Of a stretch of 64,000 bases of DNA, positions 1-8,297 are shown piece by piece. Numbering within the stretch: the first letter of the stretch is position 1; each line of letters opens with the position of its first letter. The DNA comes from Stutzerimonas azotifigens DSM 17556 (GTDB lineage Bacteria > Pseudomonadota > Gammaproteobacteria > Pseudomonadales > Pseudomonadaceae), in the NCBI RefSeq assembly GCF_000425625.1, contig NZ_KE384408.1:1-64000 (forward strand). Reading direction: 5' to 3'. The notes beneath the pieces are model-generated. The model searched no databases, was not told where the DNA came from, and worked only from the letters and a program-made list of their open reading frames with translations. Both the position numbers and the translations under genes were made by a program.

Positions 1-2
1 GC

Positions 3-299
3 CGTGCGATCACCGCCTTTGCCGGATTGAACCCCAAGCTGCAGGAGTCCGGCACCTACAAGGGCCAGACGCGCATATCTCGAACGGGCTCGTCTCGCCT
101 GAGGGCTGGGCTCTATATGCCGGCTGTTTGCTCGCTCAAGCACAACGCCGCCATCAGCGCTCTGCGGGACCGCTTGAAAGCCAGGGGCAAGACCGGCAAG
201 CAGATCGTCTGTGCCGCCATGCGCAAGCTATTGCACATCGCCTATGGGGTACTGAAATCCGGCCAGCCTTTCGACCCTAAACTGGCCCTTGCCCACTAG
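3..299 (+). mobile_element. IS110-family transposase, C-terminal part (partial)
   Basis: The reading frame is open from the window edge to a TAG at 297-299 and gives the C-terminal ~98 residues of an IS110-type transposase. It contains the conserved stretch AFAGLNPKLQESG followed by KGQTRISRTGSSRLRAGLY, typical of the second conserved domain of that family (Transposase_20), which carries the serine region of these DEDD/serine-type transposases. The upstream part is outside the window, so I cannot say whether the element is whole. It lies 61 bp beyond the stop of the convergent mksB gene. Confidence 0.75.
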
Positions 300-360
300 G
301 GCTCAAGACGGTATCTACCAGGGCCAGGCCAGACACCCCGACATCAAGCTGGCCTGTTTA

Positions 361-3186
361 TCAGGCCGTTTCGAGCGCCTCGGCTTTCGCCATCACAGGC
401 CGGTCTTCCCTTGGTCTGATGAACTTCCAGTCCGCTTCGTCGATGTAGATGCCGTTCGGGGTGCTGCCGCCTTCCAGGTCGATAGCCACGTGTGCGGAGA
501 CCTGTGGCTTCACCGAGGCCAGGATCGGTACGAAGCCGAGCTGCAGGCTGGTTTCGATCAGCGCCTGCTGGTTGCGCTCGTCGATGTCCGCGGCTTCGTC
601 GAGGTAGTAGGGCAGCCTTACGCGGCCTGCCTGCTCGCGATCCATGAGATGCAGCAGCAGGTACATGTTGGTCAGCGCCTTGATGGTCATGGTGGTGCCG
701 TTGGACGCGGCGCCATCGATGTCGGTGTGGATGATCGGCTGGCCCCCGACCTTGGTGATCTCGAACGCCAGCTCGAACAGGTCCTTGAGCCCGAGCTGGT
801 TGTGGTTGGCCGCCACCAGGCGTGCGAGATACTCCTTGGCTTCCTCGTTCTTCGCGTCCTGCTCGGCGGACTGCGAGAGATCGAACACCGACAGCGTCTC
901 GCCCTCTTCGTACTGGCCGGCGCTGTGGATGATCTGGTCGATGTGCCTGAGCGCGTCCTTGTTCGGCGCCAGCACGATGCGGAAGCTCTGCAGGTTCGAG
1001 ACCTGGCGCTTGTTGATCTCGCGGTTGAACAGCGCCAGCTGGTGTTCCAGGTTGTCGTAGTCGCTGCGGATGTTGCGCAGCGTCCGGGCGATGTCGGTCA
1101 CCGCGGCGCGACGTGCCTTGGCCAGAGTCAGCGCTTCGTCCTGGCGGTGCGCGTAGGCGTTGACCAGCAGCTGCAGACGGCGCTCCGGATCTTCCTCGCT
1201 GTCGAACTTGGCCACGCCTTTCAGCCGCACCTGCGCATAGAGCGCCTCGATCTGCCCGTCCACGCGCTGCAGCGCCTGCCAGCTGTCCTGGTAGTCGTTG
1301 AGCAGCGGCAGCAGGTTATCCAGCGAATCGTCCACCGGATCCATGAAGGGCGTGCCGAACGGCAGATCGGCGGGTAGCAGCTGGCGACGACGCAGCGCGT
1401 CTTCCAGGGTGCGCTCCTTGGCTTCCAGGTCGGCCAACTGACGGCCGATGAGCTGCAGCTTGGCGGAGATCTGCTGCACGCGTTCGGCGAAGGAATCGCT
1501 GGCCCGCCTGAGTTCGTCCTGGGCGGCTTCGGCTTCGGCCAGGCGCTCGAGCTTTTCCGGCTCCTCGACGGTCAGCGTCTGGCCGCGGCGGAAGTCCTCC
1601 AAGGCCTTCTGCGCATCCAGCACCGCCTGATACAGCGCCTCGGCCTGGGCCTTGCTCGCCGCGCGGTCGGCGGCGACCGCCTGCTGGGTCTTGAGCTGCT
1701 TGAGCTCGCGCTCGAGACGGTCGCGCTGGTCGCGCAGCGCCGTACGGTCGGCCAGCGCCTGCAGGGCCGGCGGTTCGATGTGCGACAGGTCGATGGACAG
1801 GCCCGGCACCTCGAAGCGCTCGCCCTTGAAGCGATCGAGCACGGCCTCGACGGCCTTCACCCAGTCGTCGCCGTGCGCCTCGATGCCTTTTTCACCCAGC
1901 GGCAGGCTGAACAGCTGGCCGTTGAACAGGCGCATCAGCCGGTCGACGTCCTGCTGGCTGAATTCCTCGCGCAGCCGCGCGTAGCTGTTGTTGTCGGCGT
2001 GATCGAGCTGCTGGCGAACCGACTTGAGGAGCTTCTCGAGATCCCGCAGCCGCTCGTCCAGGTCCTCGCTGGAGAACTGACGGGACTGGGCCAGGGCGCC
2101 GGCGAGCTCGTCGTGGGCGTCCTTGGCGGCGAGTAGCTGCTGCTCGAGCATCTGCACGTCGCCGACCAGCGCGAAGCGGTTCTTCAGTACCGCCAGTTCG
2201 CCCAGCCAGCGCTGGATCTCACTGATCTCGCGCTCCAGGCGCATCAGCTCGCCGGTGGTGCCGCGCTGCTCGTTCTGCAGTCCGTCCTGCTCGCGACGGT
2301 AGTGCTCGGCCTGGATGACCAGTTCCTCCTTGCGCGCGCCGGCGTAGTCCTGCCAGGCGCCGAGCAGGTTGTCGAGCAACGGCGAAAGGCGATGCAGCTT
2401 GCCGCGCAGCAGCTCGCGCTGGGTCACCCCGGCGGCCAGCGCCTCGACCAGCGGGCCGGCCGCGACCAGCGCCTGGTAGTCCTGCTCCATGCGGCGCACG
2501 TCACGGAAGGCTTCCTCGGTGGCGGCGATGTAGTCGACGCTGCCCGAGCGCAGGCTGTGCTCGAAGGCGTCGAGGAACAGCTGCTTGAGCTTGGCCGCGG
2601 TGATCTCGCGCATGTGCAGCAGGTTGATGAACAGCGCACGGAAGGTCTTCAGGCTCTGCTCGCTGGTGGAGCGCAGCGGGATGAGCGTGAGGTCCAGCGG
2701 AATCGACGTGTGCCCGCCGACCAGCAGGCGGCGCAGCTCCTCGGGCTTGAGTTCGTAGGCGACAATGCCGGCCTGGCCGAGCGTGGTGAACAACTCGCGC
2801 TGGCGTAGGCAGGTGCCGGCCTTCTGATAGTGGTCGAGGTTCAGCTCGCCGGCATAGGCGAAGAACTGGTGACCGAAACCGCCGCCCGGGCCGCGTCCGG
2901 CCACGCCAATCACGTGTGGGCCGTGCGGCAGCGAGACCTCGACCAGGATGTAGCTGGTATCGGAGGCGAAGTAGAACTTGCGCGACTGCTCGAGGCTGTA
3001 CTTGCCGAAACTCATGTCCGACATGCGCGCGAGGATCGGGAACTGCAGCGCGTTGATCGAGGCGGATTTGCCGAGGTTGTTGGCGCCGTAGACCGACAGC
3101 GGGTTTTCCAGCGGAAACAGGCCCAGCGTGTAGCCGGCGGTATTCAGCAGGGCGAAGCGGCGGATGCCGTAGCGTTCCTGACTCAT
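361..3186 (-). CDS. mksB: MksB, SMC-like ATPase of the MksBEF condensin
   Basis: Large SMC-like ATPase (941 aa) of the alternative bacterial condensin MksBEF, which compacts DNA and, in Wadjet-type relatives, acts against plasmids. Seen: a Walker A GANNLGKS at residues 34-41, long heptad-rich coiled-coil stretches in the middle, a signature-like ASNGT near residue 825, and a Walker B ending LDEAAD near 862-867. The start ATG overlaps the mksE stop (ATGA at 3183-3186), so the two are translationally coupled. Third gene of mksF-mksE-mksB. No mksG (TOPRIM nuclease) follows; the next thing downstream is an IS110 fragment. Known Pseudomonas homologue: PA4686. Confidence 0.9.
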   Translation of the reverse strand: MSQERYGIRRFALLNTAGYTLGLFPLENPLSVYGANNLGKSASINALQFPILARMSDMSFGKYSLEQSRKFYFASDTSYILVEVSLPHGPHVIGVAGRGPGGGFGHQFFAYAGELNLDHYQKAGTCLRQRELFTTLGQAGIVAYELKPEELRRLLVGGHTSIPLDLTLIPLRSTSEQSLKTFRALFINLLHMREITAAKLKQLFLDAFEHSLRSGSVDYIAATEEAFRDVRRMEQDYQALVAAGPLVEALAAGVTQRELLRGKLHRLSPLLDNLLGAWQDYAGARKEELVIQAEHYRREQDGLQNEQRGTTGELMRLEREISEIQRWLGELAVLKNRFALVGDVQMLEQQLLAAKDAHDELAGALAQSRQFSSEDLDERLRDLEKLLKSVRQQLDHADNNSYARLREEFSQQDVDRLMRLFNGQLFSLPLGEKGIEAHGDDWVKAVEAVLDRFKGERFEVPGLSIDLSHIEPPALQALADRTALRDQRDRLERELKQLKTQQAVAADRAASKAQAEALYQAVLDAQKALEDFRRGQTLTVEEPEKLERLAEAEAAQDELRRASDSFAERVQQISAKLQLIGRQLADLEAKERTLEDALRRRQLLPADLPFGTPFMDPVDDSLDNLLPLLNDYQDSWQALQRVDGQIEALYAQVRLKGVAKFDSEEDPERRLQLLVNAYAHRQDEALTLAKARRAAVTDIARTLRNIRSDYDNLEHQLALFNREINKRQVSNLQSFRIVLAPNKDALRHIDQIIHSAGQYEEGETLSVFDLSQSAEQDAKNEEAKEYLARLVAANHNQLGLKDLFELAFEITKVGGQPIIHTDIDGAASNGTTMTIKALTNMYLLLHLMDREQAGRVRLPYYLDEAADIDERNQQALIETSLQLGFVPILASVKPQVSAHVAIDLEGGSTPNGIYIDEADWKFIRPREDRPVMAKAEALETA

Positions 3187-3869
3187 GCTTCAAGCTCCTT
3201 TTCTTCGGCGATGGCGCGGGCGAGGGCGGCTTCCTCGTCCTCCTCCTCGGCGAGAACGTTCTCCAGGCTGACGACCGGATCCTCGTCCTCGACCGCCAGC
3301 GGCGGGGTCGGCAACGGCAGGTCGCTGTGCAGCGTGGCGGCCAGGTCGCGGTCCTGCTGCACGGCGAGGCAGACATCGAGGAAGCGGTGCATCGGCGGCA
3401 GGAAGCGGTAGACACCGTTGTCCTCGGCGGCGAAGCCGAGCTGCGTCAGGCGGCGCAGGATCTTCTCCTCGAGTTCGTCCTGGCTGGTGACCTCGGCCTG
3501 CAGGAAGAGGTCGCGGTACTTGTCCAGCAGCGGCGGCAGCTCGTCGCGGCCGAGGCTGCCGCCGTCTAGCACGGCCAGCGGGTCGCGGCCCTGGTCGGCC
3601 AGGTGCTCGACGAGGATGAAGGTGAACAGCGCCAGACGCTGGGCGGTCTTGTTCACCTGCGCGCCCATCTGCTCGGGAACGAAGTAGTAGAAGCCGCGAG
3701 TGTCGCAGACCAGCTCGAAGCCGAGCGCACGGAACAGCGCGCGGTACGGGTCCTGCAGGTTCGACAGCTGGGTGTAAAGCTCCGGGTCGCGGCGGCTGAC
3801 GTGGTAGCCCTTGAACAGCTCGCGGAAGATCGGGGCGAGCAGGGAGAGTTCGGAAAGGTCGAGATTCAT
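3183..3869 (-). CDS. mksE: MksE, condensin accessory subunit
   Basis: A 228-aa winged-helix type protein that bridges the kleisin MksF and the ATPase MksB. Seen: N-terminus MNLDLSELSLLAPIFRELFK, a length typical of MksE, and a very acidic C-terminal tail of about 45 residues (VEDEDPVVSLENVLAEEEDE). It sits between mksF and mksB, with a 4-bp stop/start overlap with mksB. A 102-bp gap to mksF holds a palindromic repeat, so its ribosome binding site is close to a strong hairpin. Function is assigned by position and family resemblance rather than by catalytic motifs. Confidence 0.85.
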   Translation of the reverse strand: MNLDLSELSLLAPIFRELFKGYHVSRRDPELYTQLSNLQDPYRALFRALGFELVCDTRGFYYFVPEQMGAQVNKTAQRLALFTFILVEHLADQGRDPLAVLDGGSLGRDELPPLLDKYRDLFLQAEVTSQDELEEKILRRLTQLGFAAEDNGVYRFLPPMHRFLDVCLAVQQDRDLAATLHSDLPLPTPPLAVEDEDPVVSLENVLAEEEDEEAALARAIAEEKELEA

Positions 3870-3890
3870 ACGGATTGCTCACAGGCAGTC

Positions 3891-3970
3891 GTAGGGTGGA
3901 AAACGGCGAAGCCTTTTCCACCAAAGAGGTCGGTGATCGAGGTGGACAAGCGGAGCGTTGTCCACCCTAC
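3891..3970. repeat. REPIN-like palindromic repeat inside the mks operon
   Basis: An 80-bp element bounded by perfect inverted 10-mers, GTAGGGTGGA (3891-3900) and TCCACCCTAC (3961-3970). Inside are two hairpins of their own (3895-3922 and about 3941-3966), each made from GGTGGA...TCCACC arms. This is the layout of a paired REP sequence (REPIN) of pseudomonads. It fills nearly all of the gap between the mksF stop (3972) and the mksE start (3869). Confidence 0.8.
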
Positions 3971-3971
3971 G

Positions 3972-5219
3972 TCAGGCTTGGGCATTGGCGTGGCCCACCA
4001 GCGCGAAGGAGCTGAGGCTGACGCAGTGCTCGCGGGTCAGGTAGTCGCGCCGTTCCAGGCGCTCGCGCTGGAAGCGGGCGTCCCGCGAGAGCCGCGAGAA
4101 CCAGTAGAGCAGCTCGTCGGTGGCGCCCTCGGGCTCCTGCTCCAGCAGCCAGAGCATCAGGTCCGGCAGCGGCAAAGCCTGCTCGCAGCGCTCGAGCATC
4201 TCCCGCACGGTCCGCGGCGCGCGCGGGGCGTCGGCCTTGCGCTTGCCGCTGGCGCGTGGGAACTGCGCCGGCTTGGGCTCGAAGCGGGCCAGCGCATAGA
4301 CGTAGGCCTCGACCTGGCTGGCCGAGCCGAGGAAGGTGCTCTGTGGGCGGGTGAACAGCGGCAGCGAGGCCTGCGGCACGGCGTCCAGACCGCGCTTGCG
4401 GATCGCCGAAAGCGCCAGCGCCGCACCGCGGGTCACCGCGTTGTGCCGGCGCGCTTCCTCGCGCAGCGGCAGCAGCAGCTCGCGCGCGCGGCGCAGGGTC
4501 AGCTGGGCGGTGGTCTGCATTTCCAGGATGCGCGCGTGGGTGCGCAGCAGCAGGTCGTCGTCGACCAGTTGGCCGAGCCGCTGCTGCTCGCCGAGCAGCT
4601 TCAGCAGCACCTGCTCGACGCGGCGGACACCCTGCTCGAAGGCGCCGTCGGCGGCCACCAGCTGGATCATCGGCTCGACGTATTCGTCCCAGGTCGCCAG
4701 CACTTCGGCATAGCGCTGACGCAGCGGAATCTGCCGGTCACTGGTCTTGGCCCGATCGGCGACGCCGACCAGCGCCTGCTCGTCGTTGCCGAGCTTCTTC
4801 AGCACGTCGCGCACTCGCATGTCGAGCAGCCTCAGCTGGCGCGCCAGGTCCTGGCCGTCGCGAATCTCGAAGGCATCCTGGATGTACCCGGCCAGGCGTT
4901 CGAGGTGGCGCAGGTAGGCCTCGATCTCCAGACACAGGCCGAGGCGGTGCTCGCGGCGCAGGTAGGCGAGGAAGTCATGGATCTGCGCATTGAGCTCGAA
5001 GCGGTTGGGGCTCTTGGCCACCGGCACCAGGATGTCCAGGCGGATCCACTGGTCGAGCAGGGCGGTGACGTCGGCCGGCGTGCTGTCCGGCAACTGCACG
5101 CCGAGCTGGCTGCGCAGTTCGATCAGGCTCAGGGTGCCGGCATCGAAGCGCTCGCAGAGCGGTTCGAGCAACGTCCAGTGTTCGGCGAGGGCGCGCAGCA
5201 CGCGCTTGGGATCGATCAT
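3972..5219 (-). CDS. mksF: MksF, kleisin subunit of MksBEF
   Basis: The kleisin-like subunit (415 aa from the chosen start) that links the MksB heads in the MksBEF complex. Seen: it begins MIDPKRVLRALAEHWTLLEPL, is rich in predicted alpha helix, and is first in the operon before mksE and mksB. The frame stays open upstream to 5423, but the sequence before 5219 (Arg/Pro/Gly-rich) looks untranslated; an ATG at 5267 is the only other reasonable start. No clear Shine-Dalgarno precedes either. Homologue by position and sequence type: PA4684. Confidence 0.82.
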   Translation of the reverse strand: MIDPKRVLRALAEHWTLLEPLCERFDAGTLSLIELRSQLGVQLPDSTPADVTALLDQWIRLDILVPVAKSPNRFELNAQIHDFLAYLRREHRLGLCLEIEAYLRHLERLAGYIQDAFEIRDGQDLARQLRLLDMRVRDVLKKLGNDEQALVGVADRAKTSDRQIPLRQRYAEVLATWDEYVEPMIQLVAADGAFEQGVRRVEQVLLKLLGEQQRLGQLVDDDLLLRTHARILEMQTTAQLTLRRARELLLPLREEARRHNAVTRGAALALSAIRKRGLDAVPQASLPLFTRPQSTFLGSASQVEAYVYALARFEPKPAQFPRASGKRKADAPRAPRTVREMLERCEQALPLPDLMLWLLEQEPEGATDELLYWFSRLSRDARFQRERLERRDYLTREHCVSLSSFALVGHANAQA

Positions 5220-5488
5220 CGACAGGCCCGGGCAAGGTGCGAAAAGTGGCCGCGCATTGTACTGCATGCGCAAGGCTTCGCTTGCGTCACCGATGGTCGG
5301 GCCGCCGTCCGTTCCGTCAGGCCTTTCCGGCCGCGCGCTTTCCGGCCACAATTCGCCTCTCAGCGCCGGCGCAGCCCGTCGTCGTCCGTCCCAGGAGTCT
5401 TCATGCGCAACCGCTATCGCCAACTCGAACGTCCCGGCCCCGACGCCGGAGGGCGCTCGGCTGCCGTTGCGGGCGGAGGTCGTCCGCG

Positions 5489-6316
5489 TTGATCAGCGAA
5501 GTACGCCGCCGCGATTACCTGCAGGCCATGCAGGTCGACACCTGGCTGCCGCGGGTCGCCCTGCCATTCGCCGCGCCATCCCGTCCCGAATGCCTGAAGC
5601 CGCCGCTGCCGATGGCCGCCCCGGGCGAGCCGGCACCCGCCGAGATCGAGCCCACGCCGGTCAGCGCCCCGAGCCCGGCACCGGAGCGGCCCGCCGTGGC
5701 GCGCGAGACGCTGCGCTCGCGCCTGATCGCGCCGGAGCCCAGACGTGAGACGATCGTCGAAGCTGCACCGGAAGCCGAAACCGATGCTACCCCAGCGCTT
5801 GCGAGCGAAGCGGTACCGCCGCCGCGCTTCACGCTGCAGCTGCTGCGCGCCGGCGCCTGCCTGGTGCTGGTAGAGCTGCCCACCGGAGAGCCCTTCGCCA
5901 GCCGCGATCCGGCCTACCTGCTGCTCAAGGACATGCTGCGTGCCGCCGGCCTGCCGGACAGCCCGCAGCAGGTCGGCGACGGCGAGCCGATCCGCTGGCC
6001 GTTGGTCGCGGGCCGACGGTTCGGCCAGGGCGCGCCGCTCGACCAGGGTCCGCAGGCGGCGTTGGACTACGTGCAGGGCGTGATCGCGGTGGAGCTGGAG
6101 CAACAGCCGAGCGCCTGCCTGTGGCTGATCGGCGAGCCGGCCATCCGCTTCGCCGGCGAGGCGGATGCCGAAGCCTGCAACCGCGAGCTGAACATCGAGG
6201 GTCTCGGCGTGGCGCTGGCCATGCCTGGGCTCGAGGCCTTGATGGAAGAACCGGCCCGCAAGGCGCCGCTGTGGCGCGCGATGCAACGGAGCATGGGGCG
6301 CTGGAAGACCGTCTGA
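5489..6316 (+). CDS. holD: HolD-like psi subunit of DNA polymerase III (cryptic pseudomonad type)
   Basis: Probably the psi subunit of the DNA polymerase III clamp-loader assembly (275 aa), which with chi links the replicase to SSB. Seen: the N-terminus RRRDYLQAMQVDTWLPR lines up with the E. coli HolD start (RRDWQLQQLGITQWSLR); residues near DPAYLLLKDMLRAAGLP match its middle and ARKAPLWRAM its C-terminus; a long Pro/Ala-rich insert (about residues 30-110) makes it twice the E. coli length. Start chosen as TTG 5489 because GGAGG lies at 5475-5479, 9 nt upstream. It overlaps rimI by ATGA, the same holD-rimI order as E. coli. Such genes are often annotated as TonB-like because of the proline-rich part. 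A divergent psi has been described for P. aeruginosa. Confidence 0.78.
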   Translation: MISEVRRRDYLQAMQVDTWLPRVALPFAAPSRPECLKPPLPMAAPGEPAPAEIEPTPVSAPSPAPERPAVARETLRSRLIAPEPRRETIVEAAPEAETDATPALASEAVPPPRFTLQLLRAGACLVLVELPTGEPFASRDPAYLLLKDMLRAAGLPDSPQQVGDGEPIRWPLVAGRRFGQGAPLDQGPQAALDYVQGVIAVELEQQPSACLWLIGEPAIRFAGEADAEACNRELNIEGLGVALAMPGLEALMEEPARKAPLWRAMQRSMGRWKTV

Positions 6317-6771
6317 TGAGTAGTGACGCGATCAGTTTCCGGCCGATGACCGCGGCCGACCTCGAGGCCGTGCTGAAGATCGAATACGCCGCCTTCAGCC
6401 ATCCCTGGACCCGCGGCATCTTCCAGGACAGCCTCACGGCCTATGAATGCTGGGTCATGTTCGAGGGCGAGCAGCAGGTCGGGCACGGTGTGATCAACGT
6501 CATCGCCGGCGAGGCGCATCTGCTGAACATCACCGTCAAGCCGCAGAACCAGGGGCGCGGCCTGGGCCTGCGGCTGCTCGAACACCTGATGGAGCGGGCG
6601 CGGGCGCGCCACGCCGGCGAGTGCTTCCTCGAGGTGCGCGCGAGCAACCAGACGGCCTACCGCCTCTACGAGCGCTACGGGTTCAACGAGATCGGCCGCC
6701 GGCGCGGCTACTACCCCGCGGCCGACGGCCGTGAAGACGCGCTGGTCATGGCCTGCACACTGCTCGACTAG
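6316..6771 (+). CDS. rimI: RimI, ribosomal protein S18 alanine N-acetyltransferase
   Basis: GNAT acetyltransferase (151 aa) that acetylates the N-terminal alanine of ribosomal protein S18 using acetyl-CoA. Seen: the GNAT core with the acetyl-CoA loop QNQGRGLGLRLLEHL (Q/RxxGxG/A type), the following EVRASNQTAYRLYERYGF motif, and a length typical of RimI. Its ATG overlaps the holD stop (ATGA at 6314-6318), so translation is probably coupled. Confidence 0.9.
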   Translation: MSSDAISFRPMTAADLEAVLKIEYAAFSHPWTRGIFQDSLTAYECWVMFEGEQQVGHGVINVIAGEAHLLNITVKPQNQGRGLGLRLLEHLMERARARHAGECFLEVRASNQTAYRLYERYGFNEIGRRRGYYPAADGREDALVMACTLLD

Positions 6772-6798
6772 CCCGGCGCCTACTTCAGTGCCGAGAGG

Positions 6799-7350
6799 TC
6801 AGCGGCGCGGGGCCTTGTCCCTCGCCGAATCGAGCGGCGCGTCGCCTTCCAGCTCCTCGTCGGAGAGCACGTCCTGGGCCTCGTCCTGCGACAGCACGGC
6901 ATCGCCCTCGCTGAGCCCGGTGTCCGGGTCGCCGGTGGCGGGGCCGTCCCAGTCCTTGCCATCCAGCGGCTCGTAGCGGCCCAGTTCCGCTTCGTCGAGG
7001 TCCACGTCGGCACCGATCCGGTGTTCGGAGACCACCGAGAGGTCACGGTCGACCGGCAGCCCGTGTCCGCGCTCTCCGGGCGAGCGCGAGCCGTCTTCGG
7101 GGATCAGCGTCTCCGGCGCCAGGTCGTCCATGGTGGTCTTGTCGGTCGGCACCTCGCCGGTGGTCATGCCGGCTTCGGCGACCCGCTCCGGCGGATACTG
7201 CTCGTTGGCTTCGTCCTCCGGCATCGTATCGCCGACGCGGCCCCTTCGTTCGTCCCGGCGCGAGCTGAAATCCAGCTGCTCCACCGAGCCCATGCGGTCC
7301 TCGATGTCGTCTATCTCGCGGGGTGTGCCGGGTTTGCGGGTATCGGTCAT
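6799..7350 (-). CDS. Acidic conserved protein (annotated elsewhere as HPr-related)
   Basis: A 183-aa, very acidic, low-complexity protein without cysteine or membrane segments; it starts MTDTRKPGTPREIDDIEDRMG. The start at 7350 is preferred over the longer open frame to 7434 because GAGGAGG stands just upstream on the minus strand. Similar Pseudomonas proteins carry the label phosphotransferase system HPr-related, but I see no HPr active-site histidine context, so I assign no function. It converges with rimI and is divergent from otsB. Confidence 0.6.
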   Translation of the reverse strand: MTDTRKPGTPREIDDIEDRMGSVEQLDFSSRRDERRGRVGDTMPEDEANEQYPPERVAEAGMTTGEVPTDKTTMDDLAPETLIPEDGSRSPGERGHGLPVDRDLSVVSEHRIGADVDLDEAELGRYEPLDGKDWDGPATGDPDTGLSEGDAVLSQDEAQDVLSDEELEGDAPLDSARDKAPRR

Positions 7351-7490
7351 CACGGCCTCCTCGTCGTCACGTCTTACCCGTTGTGACTCGGTGCCCCGGA
7401 TAAGATTCCTGTCGCCCGCCGGGCGGGCCAGCATGCTGGAAAAGCCCTTGGATTGTCAGGGAAAAAATCCAGAACCCAGGCGCGCGTCGG

Positions 7491-8297
7491 ATGGTCATAA
7501 AGCGCATGACCGACCAACTTGCTCCACCTGCGCTGGATTTGCAGCGCACTGCCTTGTTTCTCGATGTGGACGGCACGCTGGCCGACATCCAGCCCCGCCC
7601 CGAGCAGGTTTTCATTCCGCGAACGACGCTCGACACCCTCGCCGAACTGCAGGCCCGTGGCTGCCTGGTCGCCGCCGTCTCGGGGCGCCGGCTGGCCGAC
7701 ATCGACACCCTGCTGTCACCGCTGGTGCTGCCTGGCGCCGGCATACATGGCACCGAACGCCGCGATGCGGCCGGCCGGCTCCACCGTCTGGGACTGGACG
7801 AAGCGCTGCTGGCGCAGGTCGGCGCCGAACTCGAGCGCGCCTGTGCGCTGCTGCCAGGGGTGCGCCTCGAAGGGAAGGGCGTGGCCTTTGCGCTGCACTA
7901 CCGGCAGGCGCCGGAGCGCGAAGCGGAGGTGGCGGCGCTGGCCAGCGAATTCGTCTCGCGCTACCCCGAGGCCCTGGTGCTGCAACCGGGCAAGTGCGTG
8001 TTCGAACTCAAGCCGAAGGGGGCCAGCAAGGGTGGGGCGATCGAGGCGTTCATGCACGCCGAGCCTTTCGCCGGGCGCCTGCCTGTGTTCGTCGGCGACG
8101 ACCTCACCGACGAGGCCGGCTTCGAGGTGGTCAATCGACTGGATGGCTGGTCGGTCAAGGTCGGGGCGGGCGAGACCTGCGCTCGTATGCGCCTTCCCTC
8201 GGTTCCAGCCGTGGCCGACTGGCTGCGGCTGCTTCTCGACACCCCCGCCGGGCGGTCGGGGGCGTCTCAACAGAACAAGAGTGGTGACTATTCATGA
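7491..8297 (+). CDS. otsB: OtsB, trehalose-6-phosphate phosphatase
   Basis: HAD-superfamily phosphatase (268 aa) that removes phosphate from trehalose-6-phosphate, the last step of OtsA/OtsB trehalose synthesis (osmoprotection). Seen: the HAD motif I LFLDVDGTLADI near residue 25, the T6PP motif SGRRLADID, and motif IV VFVGDDLTDEAGF near residues 203-215. Start ATG 7491 is used; ATG 7506 (MTDQLAPP) is possible and neither has a clear ribosome binding site. It overlaps otsA by ATGA at 8294-8297. Confidence 0.93.
   Translation: MVIKRMTDQLAPPALDLQRTALFLDVDGTLADIQPRPEQVFIPRTTLDTLAELQARGCLVAAVSGRRLADIDTLLSPLVLPGAGIHGTERRDAAGRLHRLGLDEALLAQVGAELERACALLPGVRLEGKGVAFALHYRQAPEREAEVAALASEFVSRYPEALVLQPGKCVFELKPKGASKGGAIEAFMHAEPFAGRLPVFVGDDLTDEAGFEVVNRLDGWSVKVGAGETCARMRLPSVPAVADWLRLLLDTPAGRSGASQQNKSGDYS

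Noticed and set aside
3603..5492. 629-codon plus-strand open frame opposite mksF/mksE
   Set aside because: It is the antisense shadow of high-GC genes with clear family matches; no recognised domain and poor residue composition (Gln/Arg/Ala/Val runs).
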